Positions 1 through 10,146 of a DNA stretch of 64,000 nucleotides are shown here, piece by piece; the first letter of the stretch is position 1, and every line of letters starts with the position of its first letter. Position numbers and translations under genes: made by a program. Where the stretch lies: assembly GCA_017795005.1 (NCBI GenBank), contig CP051242.1:2070976-2134975 (forward strand), given 5' to 3'. The DNA comes from Balneolaceae bacterium. Its GTDB lineage: Bacteria; Bacteroidota; Rhodothermia; Balneolales; Balneolaceae. The notes beneath the pieces are model-generated. The model worked only from the letters and a program-made list of their open reading frames with translations. It ran no database searches and was not told where the DNA came from.

Positions 1-590
1 AGAACCATCTTGTCATCGGCTTTTTGTTCTCTGATGAGATAGATTTCGCCCATTGGTTTTTTATTCCAATCCCAAATCCGAACATTTTGTCTGTTAGAAC
101 TTCGTTCTCTAGTGCTTTCCATTAAACTCAGTTGCAGCACGTAATGATACATCCCCGACTCTAAGGTATTCGATAGCGAACCGGAAGCATATAAAGCTTT
201 GGATTCCGTTTCCTGAAAGGTTTTGGTGTATAGTGTATCTGTCCATAAATCCCGTGTAGCACTTTCAAGATTGGAAGATTTTCTTCCCGCTTTTCCTTTA
301 AAAATCTCTGAATTCAGTCGGGCTATGGTATAGTACTCCATGCCTTCAGGTTTCGTAATATCATCGTTAATTGAAATCTTTTTGTAAGGTAGAAAGTCGT
401 TATCAAAACGGAAGATGAGAGATAGGTTGGCTTTTCCATCTTCAGTTGGAAGGATCAGATCATCAATGAAAATCTGAGGAGCATTGGCTCTGTTTACTAG
501 ATTTACATAACTGACCCGGTTTGAACGTTGAGCCCATAAAGAGGTTGATACTAATAAAAGAGCTAGTAGCAGAGAGAACCTTTTTTGCAT
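1..590 (-). CDS. Secreted protein of unknown function, N-terminal part (runs off the left edge)
   Basis: The reverse strand is open from an ATG at 590 to the window edge (about 196 codons, no stop). The first 21 residues form a clear Sec signal peptide (MQKRFSLLLALLLVSTSLWAQ minus its final residue), with likely cleavage after WA. The mature part begins RSNRVSYVNLVNRA and reads like a beta-rich periplasmic protein. It vaguely recalls the N-terminal halves of GWxTD-domain proteins common in Balneolota, but the diagnostic motif would lie beyond the edge, so this is only a guess. It is divergent from the carboxylase gene, with 116 bp between the two start codons. Confidence 0.7.
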   Translation of the reverse strand, partial: MQKRFSLLLALLLVSTSLWAQRSNRVSYVNLVNRANAPQIFIDDLILPTEDGKANLSLIFRFDNDFLPYKKISINDDITKPEGMEYYTIARLNSEIFKGKAGRKSSNLESATRDLWTDTLYTKTFQETESKALYASGSLSNTLESGMYHYVLQLSLMESTRERSSNRQNVRIWDWNKKPMGEIYLIREQKADDKMV

Positions 591-706
591 TGTTTCAAAT
601 ATTTAGTTCTGTGACCGAGCAGGAAATAAGTAATCGATCTTTAAAATTTCTATTTTCAACGAAATATTGTTGGATACTAGTATACAAAAACATTGAATTC
701 TTACCT

Positions 707-2326
707 ATGAGTACAACCTCGAAGCATTGGCTGAATGATTTAATACAAGAACTTCAAACACAGGAAGATGTTATAAAACTGGGTGGAGGAGCTTCCAGAA
801 TCGAAAAAGAGCATAGCAAAGGTAAATTTACCGCAAGAGAACGCATTGAAAAACTGATCGATGAAAAGAGTGATTTTTATGAGTTGGGTTTATGGGCCGG
901 CTACGAAATGTACGATGAAGTTGGAGGATGTCCGGGTGGAGGAGTAGTAACAGGTATTGGAGAAGTGAGTGGTAGGACCTGTATGATTGTCGCTAATGAT
1001 GCTACAGTTAAAGCGGGAGCATGGTTTCCAATAACGGCTAAAAAGAACCTGAGAGCACAGGAGATAGCCATTGAGAATCATATTCCTCTTATTTATTTAG
1101 TGGATTCGGCCGGAGTATTTTTACCCATGCAGGATGAAATTTTTCCGGATAAAGATCACTTCGGCAGAATGTTTCGGAACAATGCGGTTATATCATCAAA
1201 AGGAATCCCACAAATTGCCGCTATTATGGGAAGTTGTGTCGCCGGTGGTGCATATCTTCCTATTATGAGTGATGAAGCATTAATTGTTGATGGAACCGGA
1301 AGTGTATTTCTGGCTGGGAGTTATCTTGTTAAAGCAGCCATTGGTGAGTCAGTTGATAATGAAACGCTTGGTGGAGCTACTACTCATACCGAAATTAGCG
1401 GAGTTACTGATTATAAAATGAAGGATGATGAAGAATGTCTAACTACTATTCGAAATCTGGTAGATAAACTTGGACCATTTGATACTGCCGGATTTAATAA
1501 ATCAGATGCAAAAGAGCCAAAACGCCCAGCTTCAGATATATATGATATTCTTCCCGAATCCAGGACTTCTCAATATGATATGTATGAAATTCTTGATTGC
1601 ATTATAGATGATGGCAGCTTTACCGAATTCAAAAAAGGATACGGACAGTCCATTATTACCGGATATGCCAGAATTGACGGTTGGAGTGTGGGAATTGTAG
1701 CTAATCAAAGAACCATCAATAAAACCAAAAATGGTGAGATGCAAATTGGCGGGGTGATTTACTCTGATAGTGCTGATAAGGCAGCCCGGTTTATTATGAA
1801 TTGTAACCAAAAGAAAATTCCTTTAGTCTTTTTTCAGGATGTAACAGGATTTATGATTGGTAAGCGAAGTGAACATGGGGGAATTATAAAAGACGGCGCT
1901 AAAATGGTGAATGCAATGGCGAATTCTACCGTTCCGAAAATTACTATCGTAATTGGAAACAGCTATGGTGCCGGAAATTATGCCATGTGCGGACGTGCAT
2001 ACGATCCTCGATTCATGTACGCCTGGTCAACAGCGAACATCGCTGTGATGAGTGGAGCTTCGGCCGCTAAAACTTTACTTCAGATAAAAGTCGCATCAAT
2101 GAAAAAGAAGGGAGAGGAAGTGAGTAAAGAAAAGCAGGCTGAACTGATGAAAGAAATCACTGAGAGTTATAATAAGCAAACGGATGTCAGATATGCTGCG
2201 GCTCGGTTGTGGGTGGATGGAATTATTCATCCTTTAGAAACCCGTGATCGGATTTCGAATGCAATAAAATGTGCTAACTTAAATCCCGAGATTGAGGAGT
2301 ATAAGACGGGTGTGATTCAGGTATAG
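707..2326 (+). CDS. Acyl-CoA carboxylase, carboxyltransferase (beta) subunit, methylcrotonyl-CoA type
   Basis: Carboxyltransferase half of a biotin-dependent acyl-CoA carboxylase; it transfers CO2 from carboxybiotin to an acyl-CoA in the cytoplasm. The 539-residue length is usual for the family. The N- and C-terminal crotonase-like halves are both present. MGSCVAGGAYLPIMSDE near residue 180 and SYGAGNYAMCGRAYDPRF near residue 420 are the acyl-CoA/biotin oxyanion-hole regions, and IFPDKDHFGRMF is typical of methylcrotonyl-CoA carboxylase beta (leucine degradation) rather than propionyl-CoA carboxylase. I start at ATG 707 (MSTTSKHWL); the frame is open further upstream but that stretch shows no family similarity. 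No biotin carboxylase/BCCP subunit is adjacent, so the partner must be elsewhere. The C-terminal 53 bp overlap the convergent gene. Confidence 0.9.
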   Translation: MSTTSKHWLNDLIQELQTQEDVIKLGGGASRIEKEHSKGKFTARERIEKLIDEKSDFYELGLWAGYEMYDEVGGCPGGGVVTGIGEVSGRTCMIVANDATVKAGAWFPITAKKNLRAQEIAIENHIPLIYLVDSAGVFLPMQDEIFPDKDHFGRMFRNNAVISSKGIPQIAAIMGSCVAGGAYLPIMSDEALIVDGTGSVFLAGSYLVKAAIGESVDNETLGGATTHTEISGVTDYKMKDDEECLTTIRNLVDKLGPFDTAGFNKSDAKEPKRPASDIYDILPESRTSQYDMYEILDCIIDDGSFTEFKKGYGQSIITGYARIDGWSVGIVANQRTINKTKNGEMQIGGVIYSDSADKAARFIMNCNQKKIPLVFFQDVTGFMIGKRSEHGGIIKDGAKMVNAMANSTVPKITIVIGNSYGAGNYAMCGRAYDPRFMYAWSTANIAVMSGASAAKTLLQIKVASMKKKGEEVSKEKQAELMKEITESYNKQTDVRYAAARLWVDGIIHPLETRDRISNAIKCANLNPEIEEYKTGVIQV

Positions 2327-2942
2327 TACTCGAATCAAAGCTTAAGAATCTCATTTTTGATACAATCTTTTCATTCAGATAATCAACGAGCCACGTTTTA
2401 TCGTTGGCTGATAAATGCTCTCCGAAAAATAAATCGCCTTTATTATAAACAATAACCGGGTTTTCCGAGATAAAACCTGAATCAAAAGAGCCTGAGTTCA
2501 TTAATTTGAAACTGTTTCTAGTTCTGTTTCTCATTGCAAGGTGATTTTTCTTCTCAATGGACATAAGGTCCTTATATGGTATTACCGTTTCACCTTTACT
2601 GTACATTGTTCTCTTACGAACAATCAGTTCTTGATCTTTAATCAATATTTCCTGAGTTCCAAAAACAGAATTTATTACTCCAAGTATTAATCCAATTCCA
2701 ACTAACCAAAAAGGAATTGAAAAAGCAGCAAAAAAGATGGAAGCATTTAACGCCATAGAAGTCCAGAATACAAGAAAGGCATTCCAGAAAATGGCAAAAA
2801 AGAAAGTGCCTCCAAGTTTAGCAGAGAACCCTTCCGGTTTAATTGTAACTAAACTTTGTTGATTCCGTGTTTCCTCAACAATAATTTTTTTTGAATGATC
2901 TATTTTACGATTCTTTGTTAGGTCACTAATTTTTTGATTCAT
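2274..2942 (-). CDS. Membrane protein with PH-like/DUF3592-type C-terminal domain, function unknown
   Basis: 222 residues: a Lys-rich N-terminus, then two adjacent hydrophobic segments (about residues 45-95, GTFFFAIFWNAFLVFW and IPFWLVGIGLILGVI), followed by a beta-rich soluble part (ILIKDQELIVRKRTMYSKG) resembling a small PH-like domain. The last ~18 codons are antisense to the 3' end of the carboxylase gene, an overlapping convergent arrangement. It is divergent from the next gene by 46 bp; that gene is also a small membrane protein with a similar layout, so the two may be functionally related. No precise function can be given. Confidence 0.7.
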   Translation of the reverse strand: MNQKISDLTKNRKIDHSKKIIVEETRNQQSLVTIKPEGFSAKLGGTFFFAIFWNAFLVFWTSMALNASIFFAAFSIPFWLVGIGLILGVINSVFGTQEILIKDQELIVRKRTMYSKGETVIPYKDLMSIEKKNHLAMRNRTRNSFKLMNSGSFDSGFISENPVIVYNKGDLFFGEHLSANDKTWLVDYLNEKIVSKMRFLSFDSSTIPESHPSYTPQSRDLS

Positions 2943-2988
2943 TATACCCTCAAATAATAAACAGACTTTGAAAACCTAATAGTAAAGG

Positions 2989-3492
2989 ATGCGCTATAAA
3001 CTTCAAAAAAATCCTCCGATCATATGCTTGAGTGTGGAAGCCAGTTTCACTTTGCTGGATTTTATGGCACTGTTTGCTTGTCTGTTACTTGGAGTGTTTT
3101 TTGCGCTGTTTCTGTGGATTTTTGCCGTAGCAATCCTGATTAAGTTGTTTACCCGAAATGATTATGAGTTTAGTTCTGATACCTATTCCTTAACTCAATA
3201 TCTCAGAATATTCAGCTATTTCAGGATTAAAAGAAGAACTATTTCTTTTGATGAAATAGATCGCTTTTTGTTCTCCAATTTTGATTCAGGTCAGGCTTTG
3301 GTGGAAAGAGGGCTCATTAACAAAGAATGGTTTACTTTGGAAATTATAACCAAAGACCAGCAACGGATTCAGTTAGTTAAAGCTTTGCCCGATGAATTAG
3401 AAGAAATGGATCGGCTGTATTTTGAGCTGAAAGAATATCTGGGAGAATGGTTTAGATTTGAAGTGGAATATGAAGAGCTGAAGACTTCATGA
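2989..3492 (+). CDS. Small membrane protein, function unknown
   Basis: 167 residues with one long hydrophobic region (about 22-55, LLDFMALFACLLLGVFFALF and following) that can form one hairpin or two helices. A soluble part follows with alternating hydrophobic/charged strands (YFRIKRRTISFDEIDRFLFS) like the membrane-anchored PH-like domain of its divergent neighbour. The ATG at 2989 follows a short purine-rich stretch (AGTAAAGG). Family unknown; the gene looks real from composition and clean spacing on both sides. Confidence 0.6.
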   Translation: MRYKLQKNPPIICLSVEASFTLLDFMALFACLLLGVFFALFLWIFAVAILIKLFTRNDYEFSSDTYSLTQYLRIFSYFRIKRRTISFDEIDRFLFSNFDSGQALVERGLINKEWFTLEIITKDQQRIQLVKALPDELEEMDRLYFELKEYLGEWFRFEVEYEELKTS

Positions 3493-3544
3493 AAATTTAT
3501 ATCACGGTTTAATGAATTAATAAACGCTATCATTCAATAAAAAC

Positions 3545-4609
3545 ATGATTCATCACAAACATTCACTTCTGCTTCTTATTCTAAGTCTGTTTTTTGTTAC
3601 CTGTAAAGATTCCGGTACCGGTAGTGAAGAAACAGATCTTGAACCAAGTTTGAGAAATTCTCCAACTTTTCCTGTTGGGTATGCAATCCAACGTACACAT
3701 CTGGATGATTTTCAATATCTCCAGCTTTTAAGAAATGAAGCAAGCAGTATTTCTGCTGAGTACGAGATGAAGATGAATCCGATGTACAACAATCAGAATG
3801 CAGTCGATTATGGAATAGTCGACCAAATAGTTGGTATTGCTGATGAATTGGAAGTTCGTGTTCATGGACATGCATTATTATGGCATAGTGCTGTTCCCGG
3901 TTGGATGAATAGTTTTTCCGGAACAGATGCCGAATTTGAATCTCTTATTGAAGACTATGTTAAAGATGTTGTCAGTCGTTACAGAGGACAGGTTGCCAGT
4001 TGGGATGTGGTAAATGAAGCATTTGAAGATGGTTCAGGGAATCCTCTAAGAAATAGTGTGTTCAGACAAAAAATGGGAGATGATTACATCGAAAAAGTCT
4101 TCAGATGGGCAAGAGAAGCAGACCCGGATGTTTTATTGTTTTATAATGATTATAACTTAGCAGCCAATGGTTCTAAACTTGATGCTGTTCTGGATCTAGC
4201 CGATGATTTTATAGCAAGAGGGATACCAATTGATGGTATTGGTTTCCAAATGCACATATCTTATAACTGGCCTTCAGAACAAAATATCATGTTGGCTACC
4301 AATAAAGTGGTTTCACGAGGTTTACAAATACATTATTCAGAATTAGATATCCGTGTGAATCCTGATGGGGCTTCCGATTCTTATACTCCTGAATTGGATC
4401 AGAGATTTACAGACAGGACAGAATTTATTTTTAATTTCTATAAAAACTTACCCGAAGAATCACAGTTTGGGATTACCTGGTGGGGAGTTAAAGATGATGA
4501 TACATGGTTAAGAGATTTCTGGGATAACCAAAATGAGTGGCCATTACTATTTGATAGCGAATTTAATCCAAAACCAGCAGCGCAAGTTATCATCGATTTA
4601 TTTGAATAG
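3545..4609 (+). CDS. GH10 endo-1,4-beta-xylanase, lipoprotein
   Basis: Glycoside hydrolase family 10 enzyme hydrolysing internal beta-1,4 bonds of xylan. A lipoprotein signal with lipobox FVTC places the lipidated cysteine at residue 20, so it should sit on the cell envelope. The TIM barrel shows the GH10 signatures in order: HGHALLWH (107-114), WDVVNEAFE with acid/base Glu158, FYNDYN (199-204), GFQMH (233-237), YSELDI with nucleophile Glu266, and ITWWGVKDDDTWL (310-322). No carbohydrate-binding module is present and the 354-residue length is that of a minimal catalytic protein. There is no SusCD pair or other polysaccharide-utilisation gene alongside, so it is a solitary enzyme here. It is convergent with the cupin gene 6 bp away. 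Confidence 0.93.
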   Translation: MIHHKHSLLLLILSLFFVTCKDSGTGSEETDLEPSLRNSPTFPVGYAIQRTHLDDFQYLQLLRNEASSISAEYEMKMNPMYNNQNAVDYGIVDQIVGIADELEVRVHGHALLWHSAVPGWMNSFSGTDAEFESLIEDYVKDVVSRYRGQVASWDVVNEAFEDGSGNPLRNSVFRQKMGDDYIEKVFRWAREADPDVLLFYNDYNLAANGSKLDAVLDLADDFIARGIPIDGIGFQMHISYNWPSEQNIMLATNKVVSRGLQIHYSELDIRVNPDGASDSYTPELDQRFTDRTEFIFNFYKNLPEESQFGITWWGVKDDDTWLRDFWDNQNEWPLLFDSEFNPKPAAQVIIDLFE

Positions 4610-4615
4610 CTACAC

Positions 4616-5029
4616 TTATTGATTGATACTGATTGGAGTTCCAACTTCACCAATATAAAAGGCGATAAGAACTGTAGGGACATCTCCCGTATTTTTCCCG
4701 GCATGCCAGGTATTCATCACTTCAACAATTGGATCACCAGCTTTAAACACTTTCGATTCACCGTTTTCTTTCGTTACGGTTAATTCACCTTCCAGAATCA
4801 TTCCTCCAAGTGGAGTTGTATGTTTATGAACTGGTAGTTCAAATCCGATCGGCATAGTAATTTTTGAAATGGTGATTTCAGGTTTTCCGGTTGGATAGGC
4901 TTCAATAACAGTTCCATCCCAGCTTGTTGAAGTCTTTGAAAGAACTTCTACTTTTACGGTTTCTTCCTGGGCATGGACTTGAAGCGAAAAAAAAAGTATT
5001 AAAAGAATAGATAAACTGAAGCTTTTCAT
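4616..5029 (-). CDS. Secreted cupin-domain protein
   Basis: 137 residues; Sec signal peptide ends at VHA-Q (about residues 1-20). The remainder is a single small beta-barrel cupin: motif 1 is visible as PVHKHTTPLGGMILEGELTV (two His and a downstream Glu as candidate metal ligands) and motif 2 as GDPIVEVMNTWHAGKN. The substrate cannot be told from sequence; many such secreted cupins are uncharacterised. It stands alone, convergent with the xylanase. Confidence 0.8.
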   Translation of the reverse strand: MKSFSLSILLILFFSLQVHAQEETVKVEVLSKTSTSWDGTVIEAYPTGKPEITISKITMPIGFELPVHKHTTPLGGMILEGELTVTKENGESKVFKAGDPIVEVMNTWHAGKNTGDVPTVLIAFYIGEVGTPISINQ

Positions 5030-5107
5030 AAGTAAAAAATTTGTTTAAAGTGTAGTTGTAAACTTAAATATTTGATATTACTTACCCGTCCAGATACCAA
5101 AATAATA

Positions 5108-5563
5108 CTATCTATTCAAAATAAAATATGGATTATCATCGGAGCTTATTCTATCAACTTCGAGAGTATCAATAAAGAAATTGATCCCAAATGTTTCAAG
5201 CCTGTGTGCATTTCTAAATCCTAATGTATATATGCCTTTTTCTAGTTCAAATTTTATTTCAGTTTTAGCGGGACCAATTGAAGTAAGACAAACATCTGAT
5301 TCTAGTTCATTTCTTAATGGAATAATAGAAATATGTTTTGTTTTTGAAACATCATATTCTGTAAGGATTGTATAGTTTGAACAAGGTAAAGTTTCTATCG
5401 TTTTCATTTTTATTGTAACAGGAGAATTATTGCCCTCACTTGCTGTGACTGAAAATTCAATTGGTGAGTCATAATCCGTATTAGTAATTAGATGCTCCTT
5501 TGAGCAACCAATCAACCCTATTAGGGTTAAAATAATTACAGTGTAATATAAATTTTGACTCAT
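5108..5563 (-). CDS. Small lipoprotein, function unknown
   Basis: I start at ATG 5563 (MSQNLYYTVIILTLIGLIGC), which gives a classic lipoprotein signal with lipobox LIGC at residue 20. An upstream in-frame start would overlap the isocitrate dehydrogenase gene and spoil the signal peptide. The mature ~130 residues are predicted beta-rich and contain two isolated cysteines (PCSNYT, DVCLTS) that could form a disulfide. No family recognised. It lies 16 bp after the stop of the isocitrate dehydrogenase gene on the same strand and could be co-transcribed. Confidence 0.7.
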   Translation of the reverse strand: MSQNLYYTVIILTLIGLIGCSKEHLITNTDYDSPIEFSVTASEGNNSPVTIKMKTIETLPCSNYTILTEYDVSKTKHISIIPLRNELESDVCLTSIGPAKTEIKFELEKGIYTLGFRNAHRLETFGINFFIDTLEVDRISSDDNPYFILNR

Positions 5564-5579
5564 ATTTGATTCATTTCTT

Positions 5580-7841
<2,262 letters not shown>

Positions 7842-7888
7842 TCAGGGCGAGTAAACTACGAAAAATGAGGGGGAATTTGGAATATTTG

Positions 7889-7941
7889 AATAAAGAATTA
7901 GGAATTATAGAAAGGTGCTTTCTATTCCTAATTCTTTTATT
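7889..7941. repeat. AT-rich palindrome (hairpin), dispersed type C
   Basis: Left arm AATAAAGAATTAGGAATTAT and right arm ending in CCTAATTCTTTTATT pair nearly perfectly around a GTG loop, and the right arm is followed by a second direct copy of TTCCTAATTCTT. It sits between icd and the mutL pair, which are divergent, so it is not a simple terminator. Similar AT-rich palindromes occur at 60.6 and 61.2 kb. Confidence 0.7.
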
Positions 7942-8018
7942 CCTAATTCTTATATTCAGGGCACGATTGGCGGAATAGCTCCGTTGGTTTCTATAAAGGT
8001 TAACGAACCAGAGATACC

Positions 8019-8231
8019 ATGCTTAGACCCATGTTCGGCTACAGGCCAAAAATTAAAAAATTCGATTTACCATTTCGGTACTACGATCCCGAGAAAGAGG
8101 AAAGAGAAAATAACCGGAGAAAAAGACGGATTAAGTTTCAAACGCATAATCGTGTAAAGCCAAAACAAAATATCCGAGTACTGGGATTAGCATTACTATT
8201 GGCTTTAGTAGTTTATATCATTTCACTTTAA
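8019..8231 (+). CDS. Small basic protein with C-terminal membrane anchor, upstream of mutL
   Basis: 70 residues: MLRPMFGYRPKIKKFDLPF, a very basic middle (RENNRRKRRIKFQ) and a C-terminal hydrophobic helix (VLGLALLLALVVYIISL). It ends 15 bp before mutL. From memory, proteins starting this way (FGYRPKIKKFDLPFRYYDP) precede mutL in related genomes, which would support it as real; I could not check this. Function unknown. Likely a tail-anchored protein co-transcribed with mutL. Confidence 0.65.
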   Translation: MLRPMFGYRPKIKKFDLPFRYYDPEKEERENNRRKRRIKFQTHNRVKPKQNIRVLGLALLLALVVYIISL

Positions 8232-8246
8232 AACCGGATTTATTCG

Positions 8247-10088
8247 TTGAGCGAGACGCAGGAGCGCACCTCTGTTATACACCAGTTACCACCCGAAATC
8301 AGCAACAAAATAGCTGCCGGAGAGGTTATTCAGCGTCCGGCTTCTGTAGTTAAAGAGTTACTTGATAACGCTATTGATGCTGGTGCTGATCATATAAAAA
8401 TCATAGTAGAAAACGCAGGTCGTACGCTTATCCAGGTTATTGATAATGGATGCGGTATGAGTGAAGATGATCTGCCTTTGTGTTTTGAGCGTCACGCCAC
8501 TTCGAAAATCAATTCCATTGAAGACCTGTTTAAAATCAAAACCATGGGCTTCCGTGGAGAAGCGATGGCTTCTATTGCATCTGTTTCTCAGGTATTAGTG
8601 AAATCAAAACGAGCTGAAGATGATAACGGCTGGGAGTTTGAAGTCTGGGGCGGAGAAGAACGTGATATCAAACCAACAGCCACAGATAACGGAACTTCTA
8701 TTTCTGTCCGTAATTTATTTTTCAATGTTCCTGCACGTCGACAGTTTTTAAAAACAGATGTTACCGAATTAAGACATATGCTTCGTACCGTTCAGTACGC
8801 AGCATTAGCTAATACCGATATTGGGTTTGAAGTAGTCGCTGATGGGGAAACTATTTATAATCTACCCATTCATTCCCTAAAAGATAGAATTACTCAAATT
8901 TTTGGATCCCCCTACAAAGCTAGTTTGATTGAATTTCAGGAAGAAACCAGCTATGTGAAAATTCATGGTTTTGCTTCTGATCCAAAATTGGCTAAGAAAA
9001 GCAGGGGAGAACAGTTTCTTTTTGTAAATGGACGACCATTCCAGCACAGGTATCTTACTCATGTGATTCTGAGTTTATATGATGCCTGGACAAGAAATAA
9101 CGAATATCCGTTTTATGCTCTTTTCGTCGAAATTGATCCAACAAAGATTGATGTAAATGTGCATCCGGCAAAAATGGAAATTAAGTTCGAAGATGAGCGG
9201 AGTATTATTCAATTAGCCAGATCGGTAGTAAACCGAGCATTGAATAATCACTTTAATGTGCCTTCAATTCCTCAGGAAGAAGATTCTTTCTTAAGTGATG
9301 ATACTTCAACCAAAGGATTTGATTCAGGTTTTTCCTTTAATACTCCTGCAGCACGACCCCGACTTGGAAAAGATGTTGAGTTTCATATTCCATCAAGAAT
9401 TAATATAAATCCTGTAAAGGGTAGAGGTGATGAGTTTTCTGAATCATTATATGGAAGAACAGCACCTGAAAAATCATCGGATTCTTTTGGAAACGATTTC
9501 GGAAGTAAAACAGAATCTGTTCCCGTTGATAAAACCTTTTGGCAACTTCATAATACTTACATCATAACTCAAACCCGAACTGGTTTGTGTATGATCGATC
9601 AGCATCTGGCACATAAGCGTATTATTTTCGAAAAAGCCTTAAGCGCTACAGAAGCCGCTCTTCCAAGTACTCAGCAACTCTTATTCGCTCAAACTTTAGA
9701 GCTTTCTGCCTCGGATTACACCCTATTGAAAGAATTGCATCCGATTATCCAACAAATGGGATTTTCAGTTCAGCTCCTTAGTGGAAATACGGCAATGATA
9801 AATGGTGTACCTGCTGATATAGAAATCGGGAATGAGCAGGAAGTACTGGTTTCTATGCTTCATCAATATCAGGAGTTGGGGCAGAAACTTAATTTAGAAG
9901 CACGCGACCGACTTGCAATCGCATTTGCTGCTAAAGCAGCTATCCCAAGAGGAAAGAAAATGACTGAGTTGGAAATGGAAAGTCTGGTCGATCAACTTTT
10001 CTCCTGCGAACAACCTTATCTTGATCCTTTAAAAAAACCAACAATCGTGTATCTTTCACTGGACGAAATTCAATCAAGATTTCGTTAA
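8247..10088 (+). CDS. mutL: DNA mismatch repair protein MutL
   Basis: MutL links mismatch recognition by MutS to strand incision. The N-terminal GHKL ATPase is intact (IAAGEVIQRPASVVKELLDN, DNGCGM, TMGFRGEAMASI, GTSISVRNLFFN) followed by the transducer domain, a low-complexity linker (about residues 350-425) and the C-terminal dimerisation domain. The start is a TTG at 8247; no ATG/GTG lies between the upstream in-frame region and the conserved ATPase start. The endonuclease motif of MutH-less bacteria, DQHA-x2-E-x4-E, is here DQHLAHKRIIFE (Asp451-Glu462) with Lys457 where Glu is expected. So the latent nuclease may be altered or absent, as I recall for other Bacteroidota. Confidence 0.95.
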   Translation: MSETQERTSVIHQLPPEISNKIAAGEVIQRPASVVKELLDNAIDAGADHIKIIVENAGRTLIQVIDNGCGMSEDDLPLCFERHATSKINSIEDLFKIKTMGFRGEAMASIASVSQVLVKSKRAEDDNGWEFEVWGGEERDIKPTATDNGTSISVRNLFFNVPARRQFLKTDVTELRHMLRTVQYAALANTDIGFEVVADGETIYNLPIHSLKDRITQIFGSPYKASLIEFQEETSYVKIHGFASDPKLAKKSRGEQFLFVNGRPFQHRYLTHVILSLYDAWTRNNEYPFYALFVEIDPTKIDVNVHPAKMEIKFEDERSIIQLARSVVNRALNNHFNVPSIPQEEDSFLSDDTSTKGFDSGFSFNTPAARPRLGKDVEFHIPSRININPVKGRGDEFSESLYGRTAPEKSSDSFGNDFGSKTESVPVDKTFWQLHNTYIITQTRTGLCMIDQHLAHKRIIFEKALSATEAALPSTQQLLFAQTLELSASDYTLLKELHPIIQQMGFSVQLLSGNTAMINGVPADIEIGNEQEVLVSMLHQYQELGQKLNLEARDRLAIAFAAKAAIPRGKKMTELEMESLVDQLFSCEQPYLDPLKKPTIVYLSLDEIQSRFR

Positions 10089-10093
10089 TGGTT

Positions 10094-10130
10094 AATCGTT
10101 ATTCGTTTTGCCAATTAACGAATAACGATT
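10094..10130. repeat. Perfect 14-bp stem hairpin, 'TTATTCGTT' repeat type D
   Basis: AATCGTTATTCGTT pairs exactly with AACGAATAACGATT across a 9-nt loop, directly after the mutL stop and 17 bp before the next gene. A further direct half-copy (CAACGAATAAC) follows. Related palindromes with GGTTATTCGTT occur at 51.0-51.1 kb. There is no T-run, so it is not an obvious intrinsic terminator. Confidence 0.75.
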
Positions 10131-10146
10131 CAACGAATAACAAAGA

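Noticed and set aside
521-706. 62-codon N-terminal extension of the carboxylase reading frame
   Set aside because: No family similarity, overlaps the start region of the divergent secreted protein, and the family begins at MSTTSKHW.
3545-5563. Polysaccharide-utilisation locus around the GH10 xylanase
   Set aside because: No SusC/SusD pair, sensor or other glycosidase is adjacent; the enzyme stands alone.
7970-8060. tRNA-like stretch (GGCGGAATAGCTCCGTTGGT and GGTTAACGAACC)
   Set aside because: It recalls the D-arm of a tRNA, but no anticodon stem, no GTTCRA T-loop in register and no matching acceptor stem can be built; it is the leader of the small gene before mutL.
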